Shown one piece after another: positions 8,778 to 17,318 of a stretch of DNA of 64,000 nucleotides. Each line of letters begins with the position of its first letter. Position 1 is the first letter of the stretch. Position numbers and translations under genes: made by a program. Below the pieces are notes generated by a model, which ran no database searches, was not told the origin of the DNA, and worked only from the letters and a program-made list of their open reading frames with translations. Origin of the DNA: Sinomonas sp. P10A9 (GTDB taxonomy: Bacteria > Actinomycetota > Actinomycetes > Actinomycetales > Micrococcaceae); NCBI RefSeq assembly GCF_041022165.1, contig NZ_CP163302.1, positions 1,488,001-1,552,000 on the forward strand. Reading direction: 5' to 3'.

Positions 8778-10184
8778 ATGTCCACCACTTCTGCGGTGAC
8801 GGAGCCCTCGGCCGGCCAGGCGGCCAACACCAAGGGCCGGGTCATCTTCTCGAGCCTCATCGGCACGACCGTCGAGTTCTTCGACTTCTACGCGTACGCG
8901 ACCGCCTCGGTCCTCGTGTTCCCGAAGCTCTTCTTCCCGAACGCGTCCGACATCAACGCGATCCTCTCCTCGTTCGCGATCTTCGGCGTGGCCTTCATCG
9001 CCCGGCCCGTCGGGTCGATCCTCTTCGGGCACTTCGGCGACAGGCTCGGCCGCAAGGGAACGCTCGTCGCGTCGCTGCTCACGATGGGCGTCGCGACGTT
9101 CCTCATCGGGCTCCTGCCGCCCGCGACGACGCCCGGCTGGATGGTCCTCGCCCCGTTGGTGCTCGTGGTCCTGCGGTTCCTCCAGGGCCTCGCACTCGGC
9201 GGCGAATGGTCCGGCGCGGCGCTTCTCGCCACCGAGAACGCACCCGCCAACAAGCGCGCCGTGTGGGGCACGTTCCCACAGCTCGGCGCCCCCATCGGGT
9301 TCATCATCGCCAACGTGATGTACGTGGTCATGAACTCGTTCCTGACCACGGCGCAGTTCGAGGCGTGGGGCTGGCGGATCCCGTTCCTGTTCAGCATCGT
9401 CATGGTCGCGATCGGCCTGTACGTGCGGCTCAAGCTCGTCGAGAGCACGCCCTTCAAGAAGGTCGTCGAGACGGAGAAGGTTGCCAAGGTCCCGCTCGCG
9501 GCGACCTTCAAGTACCACTGGCGCGAGGTGATCGCCGGCACGTTCATCATGCTCGCGACCTATGTGCTCTTCTACCTCACCACGAGCTTCACCCTGACGT
9601 ACGGCACGGCGACCGACAAGGTCGAGGTGGCCAAGGCCGCCGCCGAGAAGGCCGGGAAGACGTTCGACGCCGCCTCGTTCGTCCCGGGCCTCGGGATCGA
9701 CCGCGGGCTGTTCCTCTGGATGCTCATCATCGGCGTCGTGTTCTTCGGCATCTTCACGGTGCTGTCGGGCCCGCTGGCCGAGAAGTATGGCCGTCGGAAG
9801 TTCCTGCTCTGGGTCACTGGGCTCATCTTCGTGTTCGGCCTCGCCTGGGGCCTCATGTTCGGGCCAGGCACCGGTGCCGCGATGGTCGGCCTCATCGTGG
9901 GCTTCACGCTCATGGGCTCCACGTTCGGCCCCATGGCCGCGATCCTGCCCGAGCTGTTCCCGGCGAACGTCCGCTACACGGGCTCAGCGATCGCCTACAA
10001 CCTCTCGTCGGTGCTGGGCGCGGCCCCGGCGTCCTTCGTGGCGATCGCGCTCTGGCAGTTCGGCAAGGGCAGCACGGTGTGGGTCGGCGTGTACCTCGCG
10101 GCCGCTGCGGTCCTGACGTTCGTTGCGCTGCTGCTGACCAAGGAGACCCGCGACCGCAAGTTCGAGGACAACGTCTCGGCCTGA
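8778..10184 (+). CDS. MHS-family metabolite:H+ symporter (MFS)
   Basis: A 468-residue, 12-helix transporter of the metabolite:H+ symporter group (relatives include ShiA, ProP, KgtP). Signatures are IGTTVEFFDFYAYATAS in helix 1, FGHFGDRLGRKGTL after helix 2 and RFLQGLALGGEWSGA in helix 4. The substrate is not predictable. The insertion between helices 7 and 8 (around residues 275-300) is rich in Lys/Ala and unusually long. ATG 8778 is the first plausible start; the frame upstream is promoter sequence. Its TGA stop is the first three bases of a palindromic repeat element. Confidence 0.85.
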   Translation: MSTTSAVTEPSAGQAANTKGRVIFSSLIGTTVEFFDFYAYATASVLVFPKLFFPNASDINAILSSFAIFGVAFIARPVGSILFGHFGDRLGRKGTLVASLLTMGVATFLIGLLPPATTPGWMVLAPLVLVVLRFLQGLALGGEWSGAALLATENAPANKRAVWGTFPQLGAPIGFIIANVMYVVMNSFLTTAQFEAWGWRIPFLFSIVMVAIGLYVRLKLVESTPFKKVVETEKVAKVPLAATFKYHWREVIAGTFIMLATYVLFYLTTSFTLTYGTATDKVEVAKAAAEKAGKTFDAASFVPGLGIDRGLFLWMLIIGVVFFGIFTVLSGPLAEKYGRRKFLLWVTGLIFVFGLAWGLMFGPGTGAAMVGLIVGFTLMGSTFGPMAAILPELFPANVRYTGSAIAYNLSSVLGAAPASFVAIALWQFGKGSTVWVGVYLAAAAVLTFVALLLTKETRDRKFEDNVSA

Positions 10185-10259
10185 CCCCGCACGGCTGAAA
10201 GGTGACCCCGCATCGGAATCTTCCGATGCGGGGTCACCTTTCGCGGTTGGGGGGGGTCA
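10182..10259. repeat. 78-bp palindromic TGACCCCGCA element between convergent genes (copy A), likely bidirectional terminator
   Basis: Inner arms 10198-10218 and 10221-10241 are a perfect 21-bp inverted repeat with a 2-base loop, containing TGACCCCGCAT and its complement. Outer TGACCCCGCA (10182) and a degenerate GGGGTCA (ending 10259) flank it. The left TGA is the stop codon of the symporter gene; the right TCA is the stop (TGA on minus) of the carboxylase gene. The same design recurs at 45499-45574. Confidence 0.85.
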
Positions 10260-12071
10260 GTCCTCGATCGTGGCGATGACCGCGCCCGCAGCCACGGTCT
10301 GGCCCGCTTCGGCCGTTAGGCCCCGCACGGTGCCTGCCTTGTGCGCCGTGAGCGGCTGCTCCATCTTCATGGCCTCCAGTACGACGACGAGATCGCCTTC
10401 CGCGACCACGTCGCCGTCCGCAACGGCGACCTTGACGATCGTTCCCTGCATCGGGGCCGTGAGCGCATCGCCGCTCGCCGCCGCCGTCGCGGGACCGCGG
10501 GAGCTGCGGCCCTTCTTCTTCGCCTTGGGTCCCTTGGCCACGCCGAGCGACAGCCCGGCCGGGATCGTCACCTCGAGGCGCTTGCCGCCCACCTCGACGA
10601 CTACGCTCTGCCGCGCCGCGTCGTCGTCCGCGTCCGTCCCGGCGGCGACCGCACCCGCGAAGGGCGGGATCTCGTTGACGAACTCCGTCTCGATCCACCG
10701 CGTGTGCACGCTGAAGGGCCCCTCGGCGGGGGCGAAGGCCGGATCGCGTACCACCGCGGCGTGGAACGGCACGACGGTCGGCATGCCGGTGATCTCGAGC
10801 TCGTCGAGGGCTCGGCGCGAGCGCTCCAGTGCCTGCTGTCGGGTGGCGCCGGAGACGACGAGCTTCGCGAGCATCGAGTCGAAGTTGCCCGAGATGACAT
10901 CGCCGGCCACCACGCCGGAGTCGACGCGCACGCCGGGCCCGGTCGGGTAGACGAGCGTCTCGACCGTGCCGGGAGCCGGCATGAAGCCGCGGCCCGCGTC
11001 CTCGCCGTTGATGCGGAACTCGAATGAGTGCCCGCGGACCTCGGGGTCGCCGTACCCGAGCTCCTCGCCGCGCGCGAGGCGGAACTGCTCGCGCACGAGG
11101 TCGAGGCCTGTGACCTCCTCGGACACGCAGTGCTCGACCTGGAGGCGCGTGTTGACCTCGAGGAAGCTGATGGTGCCGTCCTGGCCGACGAGGAACTCGC
11201 ACGTGCCCGCGCCGAGGTAGCCCGCCTCCTTCAGGATGGCCTTCGACGCCGCATACAGGCGGCGGTTCTGCTCTTCGGTGAGGAACGGGGCCGGGGCCTC
11301 CTCGACGAGCTTCTGGTTGCGGCGCTGGAGCGAGCAGTCGCGCGTGGAGACGACGACGACGTTGCCCGCCGCGTCGGCGAGGCACTGGGTCTCGACGTGG
11401 CGCGGAGCGTCGAGGAAGCGTTCGATGAAGCACTCGCCGCGGCCGAAAGCTGCAGTCGCCTCGCGCACCGCCGATTCGTACAGCTCGGGGATCTCCTCGA
11501 GCGTCCGGGCGACCTTGATCCCTCGGCCGCCACCGCCGTAGGCGGCCTTGATCGCCACAGGCAGCCCGAAGTCCTGCGCGAACGCGAGGACCTCGTCCGC
11601 CGATTGGACTGGATCAGCCGTCCCGGGCACGAGCGGCGCGCCGACCTTCTCGGCGATGTGGCGGGCACGGACCTTGTCGCCGAGTGCCGCGATGGCCTCG
11701 GGCGAGGGGCCGACCCACGTCAGACCGGCGTCGATGACGCGCTGGGCGAACTCGGCGTTCTCCGAGAGGAACCCGTAGCCCGGGTGGACGGCGTCGGCGC
11801 CCGAGCCGCGGGCGGCGTCGAGGATCTTGTCCATGACGAGATAGGACTCGGCCGCTGTTGTGCCGCCCAGCGCGAACGCCTCGTCGGCGAGGCGGACGTG
11901 GAGCGCGTCGCGGTCCGGTTCTGCATACACGGCGACCGAGGAGATGCCCTCGTCCCGTGCCGCTCGGATGACGCGGACGGCGATCTCTCCGCGGTTGGCG
12001 ATGAGCACCTTCGTGATGGGACGGCCGGCGGATTCGTGGGCAGCGCTGAGGGACGCGGCATTGGGAGACAA
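10257..12071 (-). CDS. accA3: Acyl-CoA carboxylase alpha chain (biotin carboxylase + biotin carboxyl carrier domain), AccA3-type
   Basis: The ATP-dependent half of acetyl/propionyl-CoA carboxylase. Biotin carboxylase N-domain begins at [18 protein letters not shown]; the ATP-grasp part shows the Gly-rich loop [10 protein letters not shown] and the catalytic [10 protein letters not shown]. The C-terminal carrier domain has the biotinylation motif EAMKME with K569 near the end of the 604-residue protein. A TTG start at 12071 is preferred because GGAG lies six bases before it; an in-frame ATG at 12128 lacks a ribosome binding site but would add only 19 residues. The partner beta and epsilon subunits (21.6-23.5 kb) and biotin ligase are close by, and all appear to share an operator. 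Confidence 0.9.
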   Translation of the reverse strand: MSPNAASLSAAHESAGRPITKVLIANRGEIAVRVIRAARDEGISSVAVYAEPDRDALHVRLADEAFALGGTTAAESYLVMDKILDAARGSGADAVHPGYGFLSENAEFAQRVIDAGLTWVGPSPEAIAALGDKVRARHIAEKVGAPLVPGTADPVQSADEVLAFAQDFGLPVAIKAAYGGGGRGIKVARTLEEIPELYESAVREATAAFGRGECFIERFLDAPRHVETQCLADAAGNVVVVSTRDCSLQRRNQKLVEEAPAPFLTEEQNRRLYAASKAILKEAGYLGAGTCEFLVGQDGTISFLEVNTRLQVEHCVSEEVTGLDLVREQFRLARGEELGYGDPEVRGHSFEFRINGEDAGRGFMPAPGTVETLVYPTGPGVRVDSGVVAGDVISGNFDSMLAKLVVSGATRQQALERSRRALDELEITGMPTVVPFHAAVVRDPAFAPAEGPFSVHTRWIETEFVNEIPPFAGAVAAGTDADDDAARQSVVVEVGGKRLEVTIPAGLSLGVAKGPKAKKKGRSSRGPATAAASGDALTAPMQGTIVKVAVADGDVVAEGDLVVVLEAMKMEQPLTAHKAGTVRGLTAEAGQTVAAGAVIATIED

Positions 12072-12164
12072 GGGCAACTCCGTTCTGTACTCCGGGAAGC
12101 CTAGCGCCCCATTGGTGGGATCGCCCATATTGGTGGCGGATTCCGTGCGTAGACGGCCGATCCG

Positions 12165-12181
12165 TTGTAGGAGACCTACAA
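12165..12181. promoter_or_regulatory. Palindromic operator TTGTAGG-AGA-CCTACAA upstream of the acyl-CoA carboxylase alpha gene
   Basis: Perfect 7-3-7 inverted repeat between the carboxylase gene (minus) and the end of maf. The core TGTAGG-N3-CCTACA recurs at 23560-23574 between accD and birA, with the same 3-base spacer. The shared genes make it a likely operator of a fatty-acid or biotin regulator. Confidence 0.7.
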
Positions 12182-12210
12182 ATCGGACCAAGTGCGGCGC
12201 GGTCAGGCGT

Positions 12211-12891
12211 TCAGTCCCCGACGGCGGCCGCCCACCAGTCCGTGAGCCGCACCCCGACTCCCGTCAGGAGCATGCGCAAGGTGGAGACGGACAGGCCCAC
12301 GACGGCGTGCGGGTCGCCGTCGACGCGGGCGAGGAACGCGCCGCCGAGCCCGTCGATCGTGAACGAGCCCGCGCACTGGAGCGGTTCGCCCGTGGCGACG
12401 TAGGCCGCGATCTCCCGTTCGCTCATGCTCGTGAACTCGACCGTCGCAGAGGCGACCTCTCCCGCGCCCGGCGCGCGCGCGGCGTCGTGCGCGCCGTCGT
12501 GTGAGGCGGCGCGCCGGTCCACGAGCCAGTGTCCGGTGTGCAGCACGCCGCCGCGCCCGCTCATGGCCGCGAGGCGCTCGCGGGCAACGTGCGGCGTGTA
12601 GGGCTTGCCGAGCGCCTGCCCGTCGAGCTCGAAGACCGAGTCGCAGCCGAGCACGAGCGCCCCTGCGGCGGCGGGCAGCGCGGCCACGGCCTCGGCCTTC
12701 GCCCGCGCGAGGAGCAGCGAGGTTTCGGCCGGGGTTGCGGTGGGGTGGGCCGCGGCGAGGGCCTCCTCGTCCACGTCGGAGACCAGGACGCGGTGCGGGA
12801 TTCCGGCTTCCTCGAGCAGCTTGGTCCTCGCTGGCGACTTCGAGGCGAGGATGAGGCTGGGTGGGGTGGCAGGGGCGGTGTGCACGGTCAC
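12211..12891 (-). CDS. maf: Maf-like nucleoside triphosphate pyrophosphatase
   Basis: Cytoplasmic house-cleaning enzyme hydrolysing non-canonical or dTTP/UTP-type nucleotides to monophosphates. The N-terminal substrate loop [12 protein letters not shown], the catalytic region [10 protein letters not shown] with the general-base Asp, GKP shortly after, and HTGHWLVD are all present. About 20 residues following LVD (Ala/His/Gly/Asp-rich) form an insertion relative to the usual family length of about 200; this insertion contains a degenerate form of the short dispersed ACGACGGCGCG repeat. The GTG at 12891 is the first start in frame; a GTG two codons later is equally possible. It lies downstream of the hydrolase and upstream of the carboxylase gene on the same strand. 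Confidence 0.87.
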   Translation of the reverse strand: MTVHTAPATPPSLILASKSPARTKLLEEAGIPHRVLVSDVDEEALAAAHPTATPAETSLLLARAKAEAVAALPAAAGALVLGCDSVFELDGQALGKPYTPHVARERLAAMSGRGGVLHTGHWLVDRRAASHDGAHDAARAPGAGEVASATVEFTSMSEREIAAYVATGEPLQCAGSFTIDGLGGAFLARVDGDPHAVVGLSVSTLRMLLTGVGVRLTDWWAAAVGD

Positions 12892-12957
12892 GCCGCCAAG
12901 CGTAGCCCGGGAGCGGGTGGAGGGGTCTCCCGCAGCCTCCGGCGATTCAGCCCCGGC

Positions 12958-13839
12958 CTAGGAATCGGTTCCAGATCCCGCGTCCTGGGTCGACGTGTGG
13001 ATCCCTTCGGGCCGGGCTTCGGCCGCAGACCAGTGCCGCAGGATGAGCTGCGCCGTCTCCTCGGGCACCTCGAGCGGCAGCAGGTACGCGGCGTGGGGAA
13101 GGGTGACGGCCGTGCCGTGTGGAAGGAGGCGTGCCGCCTCCGCGGCCAGTTCCGGTGGCCACGAGTTGTGCTCAGTTCCGGTCGCGAAGACCGTTGGCGC
13201 AGTGATCCTCGGCAGGAGTCCCGTGAAGTCGGGACGACGCACCGCGAGTGACCGTATGGCCCGTCCGAGGAGCCTCGGGTCGGACGCGGTGAGGCATTCC
13301 TCGACATACCCGACGGCCTCAGGATCGTGCGCGCGGGTCCGTTCCGAGAGGAGCACACTCACGATGGCCTGCCGCAGCCAGCCCGTCATTCCCATCAGCG
13401 CCCTTGCGGGCAGGATGGCCGCCTCTTGGAGGCGGAAGGGCAGCGTCGGAGCCTGGACAGGAGCCCCCAGCGTGATGAGCGACCGTATCCTCTCGGGATA
13501 GTGGGCGGCGGCGAGGATGCCCGCATGGCCCCCGAGCGCGTTGCCCACCCAGTCGGCTGGGCCCGGTGGGATGCGCTTTTCGGCGGCCAGACCGTCGAGG
13601 ATGCCGAGAGCGGCCGCCGCGATCTCGTGGATCGAGTACGTCCGGCCAGGGTCCCCGCTTGGCCCGTGCCCGGGCGCCGTGATCGCCACGAGCGTCCGTT
13701 CTGAGGCGAGGCGGCCGCGGACCCGGTCCCATGACCGCGAATCGACAAAGAGACTGTGCATGAGGACGGCCGCGGGCCCCACGCCGTCAACCGAGACCTC
13801 GAGCCGGCCGATCGGGGTTTCCATCATTCGGGATTGCAT
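12958..13839 (-). CDS. Alpha/beta-hydrolase fold protein with Ala at the nucleophile position
   Basis: A 293-residue alpha/beta-hydrolase-like protein. The strand-turn GPAAVLMHSLFVDSRSW, the nucleophile elbow and a C-terminal His (LPHAAYLLPLE) are in the expected order, but the elbow reads G-N-A-L-G-G: A101 (codon GCG at 13537-13539 on the complementary strand) stands where Ser is expected. The acid region reads ATGTEHNSWP, with Glu/His instead of the usual Asp. The frame is otherwise intact, so this is either a pseudo-hydrolase or an enzyme with different chemistry. It is divergent from a TetR gene, with two identical operators between them, so it is probably the regulator's target. Confidence 0.75.
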   Translation of the reverse strand: MQSRMMETPIGRLEVSVDGVGPAAVLMHSLFVDSRSWDRVRGRLASERTLVAITAPGHGPSGDPGRTYSIHEIAAAALGILDGLAAEKRIPPGPADWVGNALGGHAGILAAAHYPERIRSLITLGAPVQAPTLPFRLQEAAILPARALMGMTGWLRQAIVSVLLSERTRAHDPEAVGYVEECLTASDPRLLGRAIRSLAVRRPDFTGLLPRITAPTVFATGTEHNSWPPELAAEAARLLPHGTAVTLPHAAYLLPLEVPEETAQLILRHWSAAEARPEGIHTSTQDAGSGTDS

Positions 13840-13853
13840 CGTGGATCACGACC

Positions 13854-13866
13854 TTGACAGTGTCAA
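13854..13866. promoter_or_regulatory. TetR operator copy 1 (TTGACA-G-TGTCAA)
   Basis: Perfect 13-base palindrome in the divergent intergenic region; an identical copy starts 46 bases to the right. The half-site is itself a consensus -35 hexamer on either strand. Confidence 0.75.
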
Positions 13867-13899
13867 CTGGGGGTGTGGGTAAGATAATCCTCTTGGGAC

Positions 13900-13912
13900 T
13901 TGACAGTGTCAA
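13900..13912. promoter_or_regulatory. TetR operator copy 2 (TTGACA-G-TGTCAA), overlapping the hydrolase -35 box
   Basis: Identical to the copy at 13854-13866. On the minus strand TTGACA (13912-13907) is followed 17 bases later by GATTAT (13889-13884), a credible promoter for the hydrolase gene, so binding here would block it. The copy ends about 10 bases before the TetR start codon, suggesting autorepression. Confidence 0.75.
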
Positions 13913-13921
13913 CTAGAGAGG

Positions 13922-14530
13922 ATGGCCACCTCGATGCAACCTGATGCCGGCAGCGTCGGTGGGCTGGACTCCCGGCTCATTGGACTCGCCCTGACGGCGC
14001 TCGAGCACACCCCGCCCGATCGTCTCAGCATCCGCGAGATCGCACGTGCCGCCGGCGTGAGCCATCAGGCGCCGTACGTCCACCTTGGCGGCAAGCGCGG
14101 ATTCCTCGCCGCCGTGGCCGGCGTCGGTCTGGAGGCCGCGGCCCAGCGCGCGCGGGTGGCGGTCGACGCCGCCGGGCCGGGCGCCGTCGAGCGCCTCCAT
14201 GCGCTCGTGGACGCCTACCACCGCTTCGCAACCGACGAGCCGAACCTTCACGACCTGGCCTTCGGGCCGCTCGTTGCCAAGTCCGACCATCCGGACCTGC
14301 AGCGCGCCGCGATCCACTATTGGCGCGTGATGCAGGAGGCCGTGTCCGCCTGCCAGCCGCCGGGGATCGAGCCTGGCGAGCTCCTGAGGCGCTGCGCCGC
14401 CGCGTGGGGGCTCATCCACGGGCTGAGCCGGCTGAGTGCTGTGGGCCAGATCCCCGCGATTGTTCCGGGGGACCTGCACCGGCTGATGCACGACGGGATC
14501 GACACGATGCGGCGAGGCTGGACCCCGTAA
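13922..14530 (+). CDS. TetR/AcrR family transcriptional regulator, divergent from the Ala-hydrolase
   Basis: A 202-residue DNA-binding regulator. The helix-turn-helix is in LSIREIARAAGVSHQAPYVHLG (about residues 36-57) with the usual TetR continuation KRGFLAAV. The C-terminal ligand domain is Ala-rich and resembles the WHG-type TetR C-terminal domain (AWGLIHGLSRL). The start is uncertain: ATG 13922 lies one base after GAGAGG, ATG 13934 thirteen bases after it. Two copies of a 13-base palindrome in the intergenic region indicate that it represses itself and the divergent hydrolase. Confidence 0.85.
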   Translation: MATSMQPDAGSVGGLDSRLIGLALTALEHTPPDRLSIREIARAAGVSHQAPYVHLGGKRGFLAAVAGVGLEAAAQRARVAVDAAGPGAVERLHALVDAYHRFATDEPNLHDLAFGPLVAKSDHPDLQRAAIHYWRVMQEAVSACQPPGIEPGELLRRCAAAWGLIHGLSRLSAVGQIPAIVPGDLHRLMHDGIDTMRRGWTP

Positions 14531-14546
14531 GCCACGCAGGGACCCA

Positions 14547-14586
14547 ATCGGCTGCTGCACTGTCCCCGGACAGTGCAGCAGCCGAT
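14547..14586. terminator. Bidirectional hairpin between convergent tetR and MMPL genes
   Basis: Perfect 19-bp inverted repeat (14547-14565 and 14568-14586) with a CC loop. No U-tract on either side, as is common in high-GC actinobacteria. Confidence 0.8.
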
Positions 14587-14599
14587 GGGCGCGGTGCGG

Positions 14600-17236
14600 T
14601 CAGCGCACGCTGTCCGCCGCAGGCTCCGGTTGGCCCCCGCCGTCGACATGCGCCCCATGGGGCGCCGCCGTCGCGCGCTCGAGCTTGGCGCCTTCGATGT
14701 CGAGGTCGGGCAGGATGCGGTCAAGCCAGCGCGGGAGCCACCACGCCGCCTTGCCGAAGAGGCGCATGATGGCGGGCACGAGCGTCATGCGCACCACGAA
14801 AGCGTCCAGGAGCACGCCTAGGGCCAGCCCGAAGCCGAGCGGCCGGACCATCGTGAGGTGGCTGAAGATGAAGCCCGCGAACACGCTCACCATGATGATG
14901 GCGGCGGCCGTGATGACCCGCGCCGCGTGGTGGAACCCGGTCCGGATGGCGAGGTGCGCCTCCTGGCCGTGCGCGTACGACTCCCGGATGCCCGAAGTGA
15001 TGAACACCTGGTAGTCCATCGCGAGGCCGAACAGGATGCCTATGAGCAGGATCGGCATGAAGCTCAGGATCGGACCCGGATGGGTGATGTCGAAGACCGG
15101 GCCGAGCCAGCCCCACTGGTACACGGCGACGACTGAGCCGAACGCCGCGCCGAGCGAGAGCAGGAATCCAGCCGTGGCGAGAATCGGCACCAGAAGCGAA
15201 CGGAACACGAGCAGCAGCAGGAGGAACGAGAGGCCGACGACGATCGCGAGGTAGACCGGGAGCGCGTCCGCGATCTTGGACGTCACGTCGACGTTGGCCG
15301 CGGTCTGGCCGGTGAGGCCGATCGAGACCCCGGTACGGGACTGGATCGCGCTGCCCTGGGACCGCAGGTCGTGGACCACCTGGACGGTGCTCGCGCTGGC
15401 GGGGCCCTCAGTGGGGATCACGCGGAACACGGCTGTGTGATGGTCCGGGCTCAGCGCGAGCGGGACGGCGGCGACCACGCCCGGCACGGCGCGGAGCTGG
15501 TCCGCGACGTCGAGCTGCTTGACCTTCGCCGCCGCGTCGTCGAGGCCCGCCGGGAGTTCGCCGACCACGACGATGGGCCCCGTCATGCCTGCGCCGAAGT
15601 ACTTGCCCGTGGCGTCGTAGGCCTTGAAGGACGTGGAGTCCACGGGGTCCGCGCCGCCATCCGGGAGCGCGAGGTGCAGCTGGGACGCCGGGAGCGTGAG
15701 CACGCCCAGCAGGATCACCGAGGCGACGACGGCGATCCACGGGTGCCGCGTGAGCCACGCGCCCCAGCCGCGGTTGGACTTGGCGAGGTCCTCGCGCGCC
15801 TCCACGACCCCGTGCCCGGGCTGGGTGTTCTCCCGGGCAGCCTTGGCCCAGCGCCGCTTGGAGATGATGTGCTTCCCGACGAGGCTCAGGAGTGCTGGAA
15901 GCAGTGTGACGGCGATGATCACGGCCACTGCGACCGTCGCCGCAGCGGCCACGCCCATGACCGCGAGGAACGGCAGCCCGGGCACCACGAGGGCGACGAG
16001 TGCGATGACCACGGTGAGGCCGGCGAATACGACGGCAGTGCCGGACGTACCGATCGCGAGTGCGACGGACTGGCGGGGATCCATGCCGCCGAGCAGCTGG
16101 TTGCGGTGCCGGTTGAGGATGAACAGCGAATAGTCGATGCCAACGGCCAGGCCGAGCATGAGGCCCAGCATCGGCGTCACGGAGCTCATCTCGATCACGC
16201 CGGTGAGGGCTATGGTCCCGCCAACGCCCACTGCCACGCCGACGAGCGCCATGACGAGTGGCAGGCCGGCCGCGACGAACGCGCCGAGCATGACGACGAG
16301 CACGAGTGCCGCGACGGTCACGCCGATGGTCTCGCCTGCCCCGAAGATCTGGTTGATGTCCTGGGTGAGCTCCTTGCTCGCGTGCCCCTGCACTCCGTCA
16401 ACGCTCGAGGCGATGTCCTGGATCTGCGTGCGGAGCGAGGTCGGGAGGCTGTCGGTGGACTTCGTGAACTGTACCGGGGCAATGGCCGCGCGATGATCGG
16501 AGGAGACGAACCTCAGGCCTGCCGAGGCATCCGCCTGGCGCTGGCCGAGGGCAAGCTCCTGCTTCTTCTGGGCGATCGTCGCGGCACCGTCTGCCGCCTT
16601 CTTCGCGCCGGCGTCGTACTGGGCCTTGCCGGCGTCGTACTGGGCGCGCCCGGCATCGAGCTGTGCCTGCGCGGAGGCGGTCGCTTGGGCGATCGCGGCG
16701 GCCGACATTCCCTGGGCCGCGAGGGCCTGCTTCTGGGCGTCAAGCTGCGCCTGCCCGGCATCGAGCTGCGCCTTCGTCTGGTCGAGCTGGGCCTTGGCGG
16801 CATCGAGCTGGGGCTTGCCGGCGTCGAGCTGGGCCTGCGCCGCGGCGAGCTGCTTCTCGCCGTCGGCGATCTGCGCGCTGGCGCTGTCGAGCTGCGCCTG
16901 GGTCGCGAACGGGTCGGTGACGCTCTGTACGCCGTCGAGCCCCTTGATCTTCTCCAGCGCGGCGCTCAGTTGCTTCTTCTGCGCGTCCGTGAAGGGGGCA
17001 TCGGGGGATTCGAAGACGAGCGTCGCGTTGCCGCCCGCGGCGGACGGCAGGTCCGCCTTGAGCTTGTCGAGCATCCGCTGCGTCTCGGTGCCGGGGATCT
17101 GGAACGTGTTGGTCGTGGTGCCGTGGAACGCGGCGGCAGAGCCTCCGACGGCCGCGATGATCACGAGCCAGAGGGCTATGACGAGCCACCTGCGGTCGTA
17201 GGCGAACCGCCCGAGGCGGTAGAGGAGCGAAGCCAT
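14600..17236 (-). CDS. MMPL/RND family transporter with a long heptad-repeat periplasmic-side domain
   Basis: An 878-residue exporter of the MMPL group. Helix 1 (about residues 16-37) is followed by a large extracellular loop, then a sterol-sensing-like bundle (DQSLFILNRHRNQL-type region beginning GIDYSLFILNR near 370), a second extracellular loop and a second bundle containing AMDYQVFITSGIRE near 760. Within the first loop, residues about 113-232 are dominated by 7-residue units of the type QLDAxKA, predicting a long coiled coil; Tyr replaces Leu in the last units. Such loops occur in MMPL and YhgE/Pip-type proteins. Gene order with the TetR gene 82 bases upstream on the same strand suggests an inducible drug or lipid exporter operon. 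Substrate unknown. Confidence 0.88.
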   Translation of the reverse strand: MASLLYRLGRFAYDRRWLVIALWLVIIAAVGGSAAAFHGTTTNTFQIPGTETQRMLDKLKADLPSAAGGNATLVFESPDAPFTDAQKKQLSAALEKIKGLDGVQSVTDPFATQAQLDSASAQIADGEKQLAAAQAQLDAGKPQLDAAKAQLDQTKAQLDAGQAQLDAQKQALAAQGMSAAAIAQATASAQAQLDAGRAQYDAGKAQYDAGAKKAADGAATIAQKKQELALGQRQADASAGLRFVSSDHRAAIAPVQFTKSTDSLPTSLRTQIQDIASSVDGVQGHASKELTQDINQIFGAGETIGVTVAALVLVVMLGAFVAAGLPLVMALVGVAVGVGGTIALTGVIEMSSVTPMLGLMLGLAVGIDYSLFILNRHRNQLLGGMDPRQSVALAIGTSGTAVVFAGLTVVIALVALVVPGLPFLAVMGVAAAATVAVAVIIAVTLLPALLSLVGKHIISKRRWAKAARENTQPGHGVVEAREDLAKSNRGWGAWLTRHPWIAVVASVILLGVLTLPASQLHLALPDGGADPVDSTSFKAYDATGKYFGAGMTGPIVVVGELPAGLDDAAAKVKQLDVADQLRAVPGVVAAVPLALSPDHHTAVFRVIPTEGPASASTVQVVHDLRSQGSAIQSRTGVSIGLTGQTAANVDVTSKIADALPVYLAIVVGLSFLLLLLVFRSLLVPILATAGFLLSLGAAFGSVVAVYQWGWLGPVFDITHPGPILSFMPILLIGILFGLAMDYQVFITSGIRESYAHGQEAHLAIRTGFHHAARVITAAAIIMVSVFAGFIFSHLTMVRPLGFGLALGVLLDAFVVRMTLVPAIMRLFGKAAWWLPRWLDRILPDLDIEGAKLERATAAPHGAHVDGGGQPEPAADSVR

Positions 17237-17318
17237 GAGGGTCTCTCTCTGGGGTGGGACGGAAGGGCGGAAGGGGTGGGGACGGAAGGCTCAGCCGGTG
17301 CGGAACGGTTCAGCGGGC

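Noticed and set aside
16541..16900. Regular 21-base repeats considered as a CRISPR-like array
   Set aside because: They are in-frame heptad codons of the MMPL gene, with no spacers of unique sequence and no cas genes.
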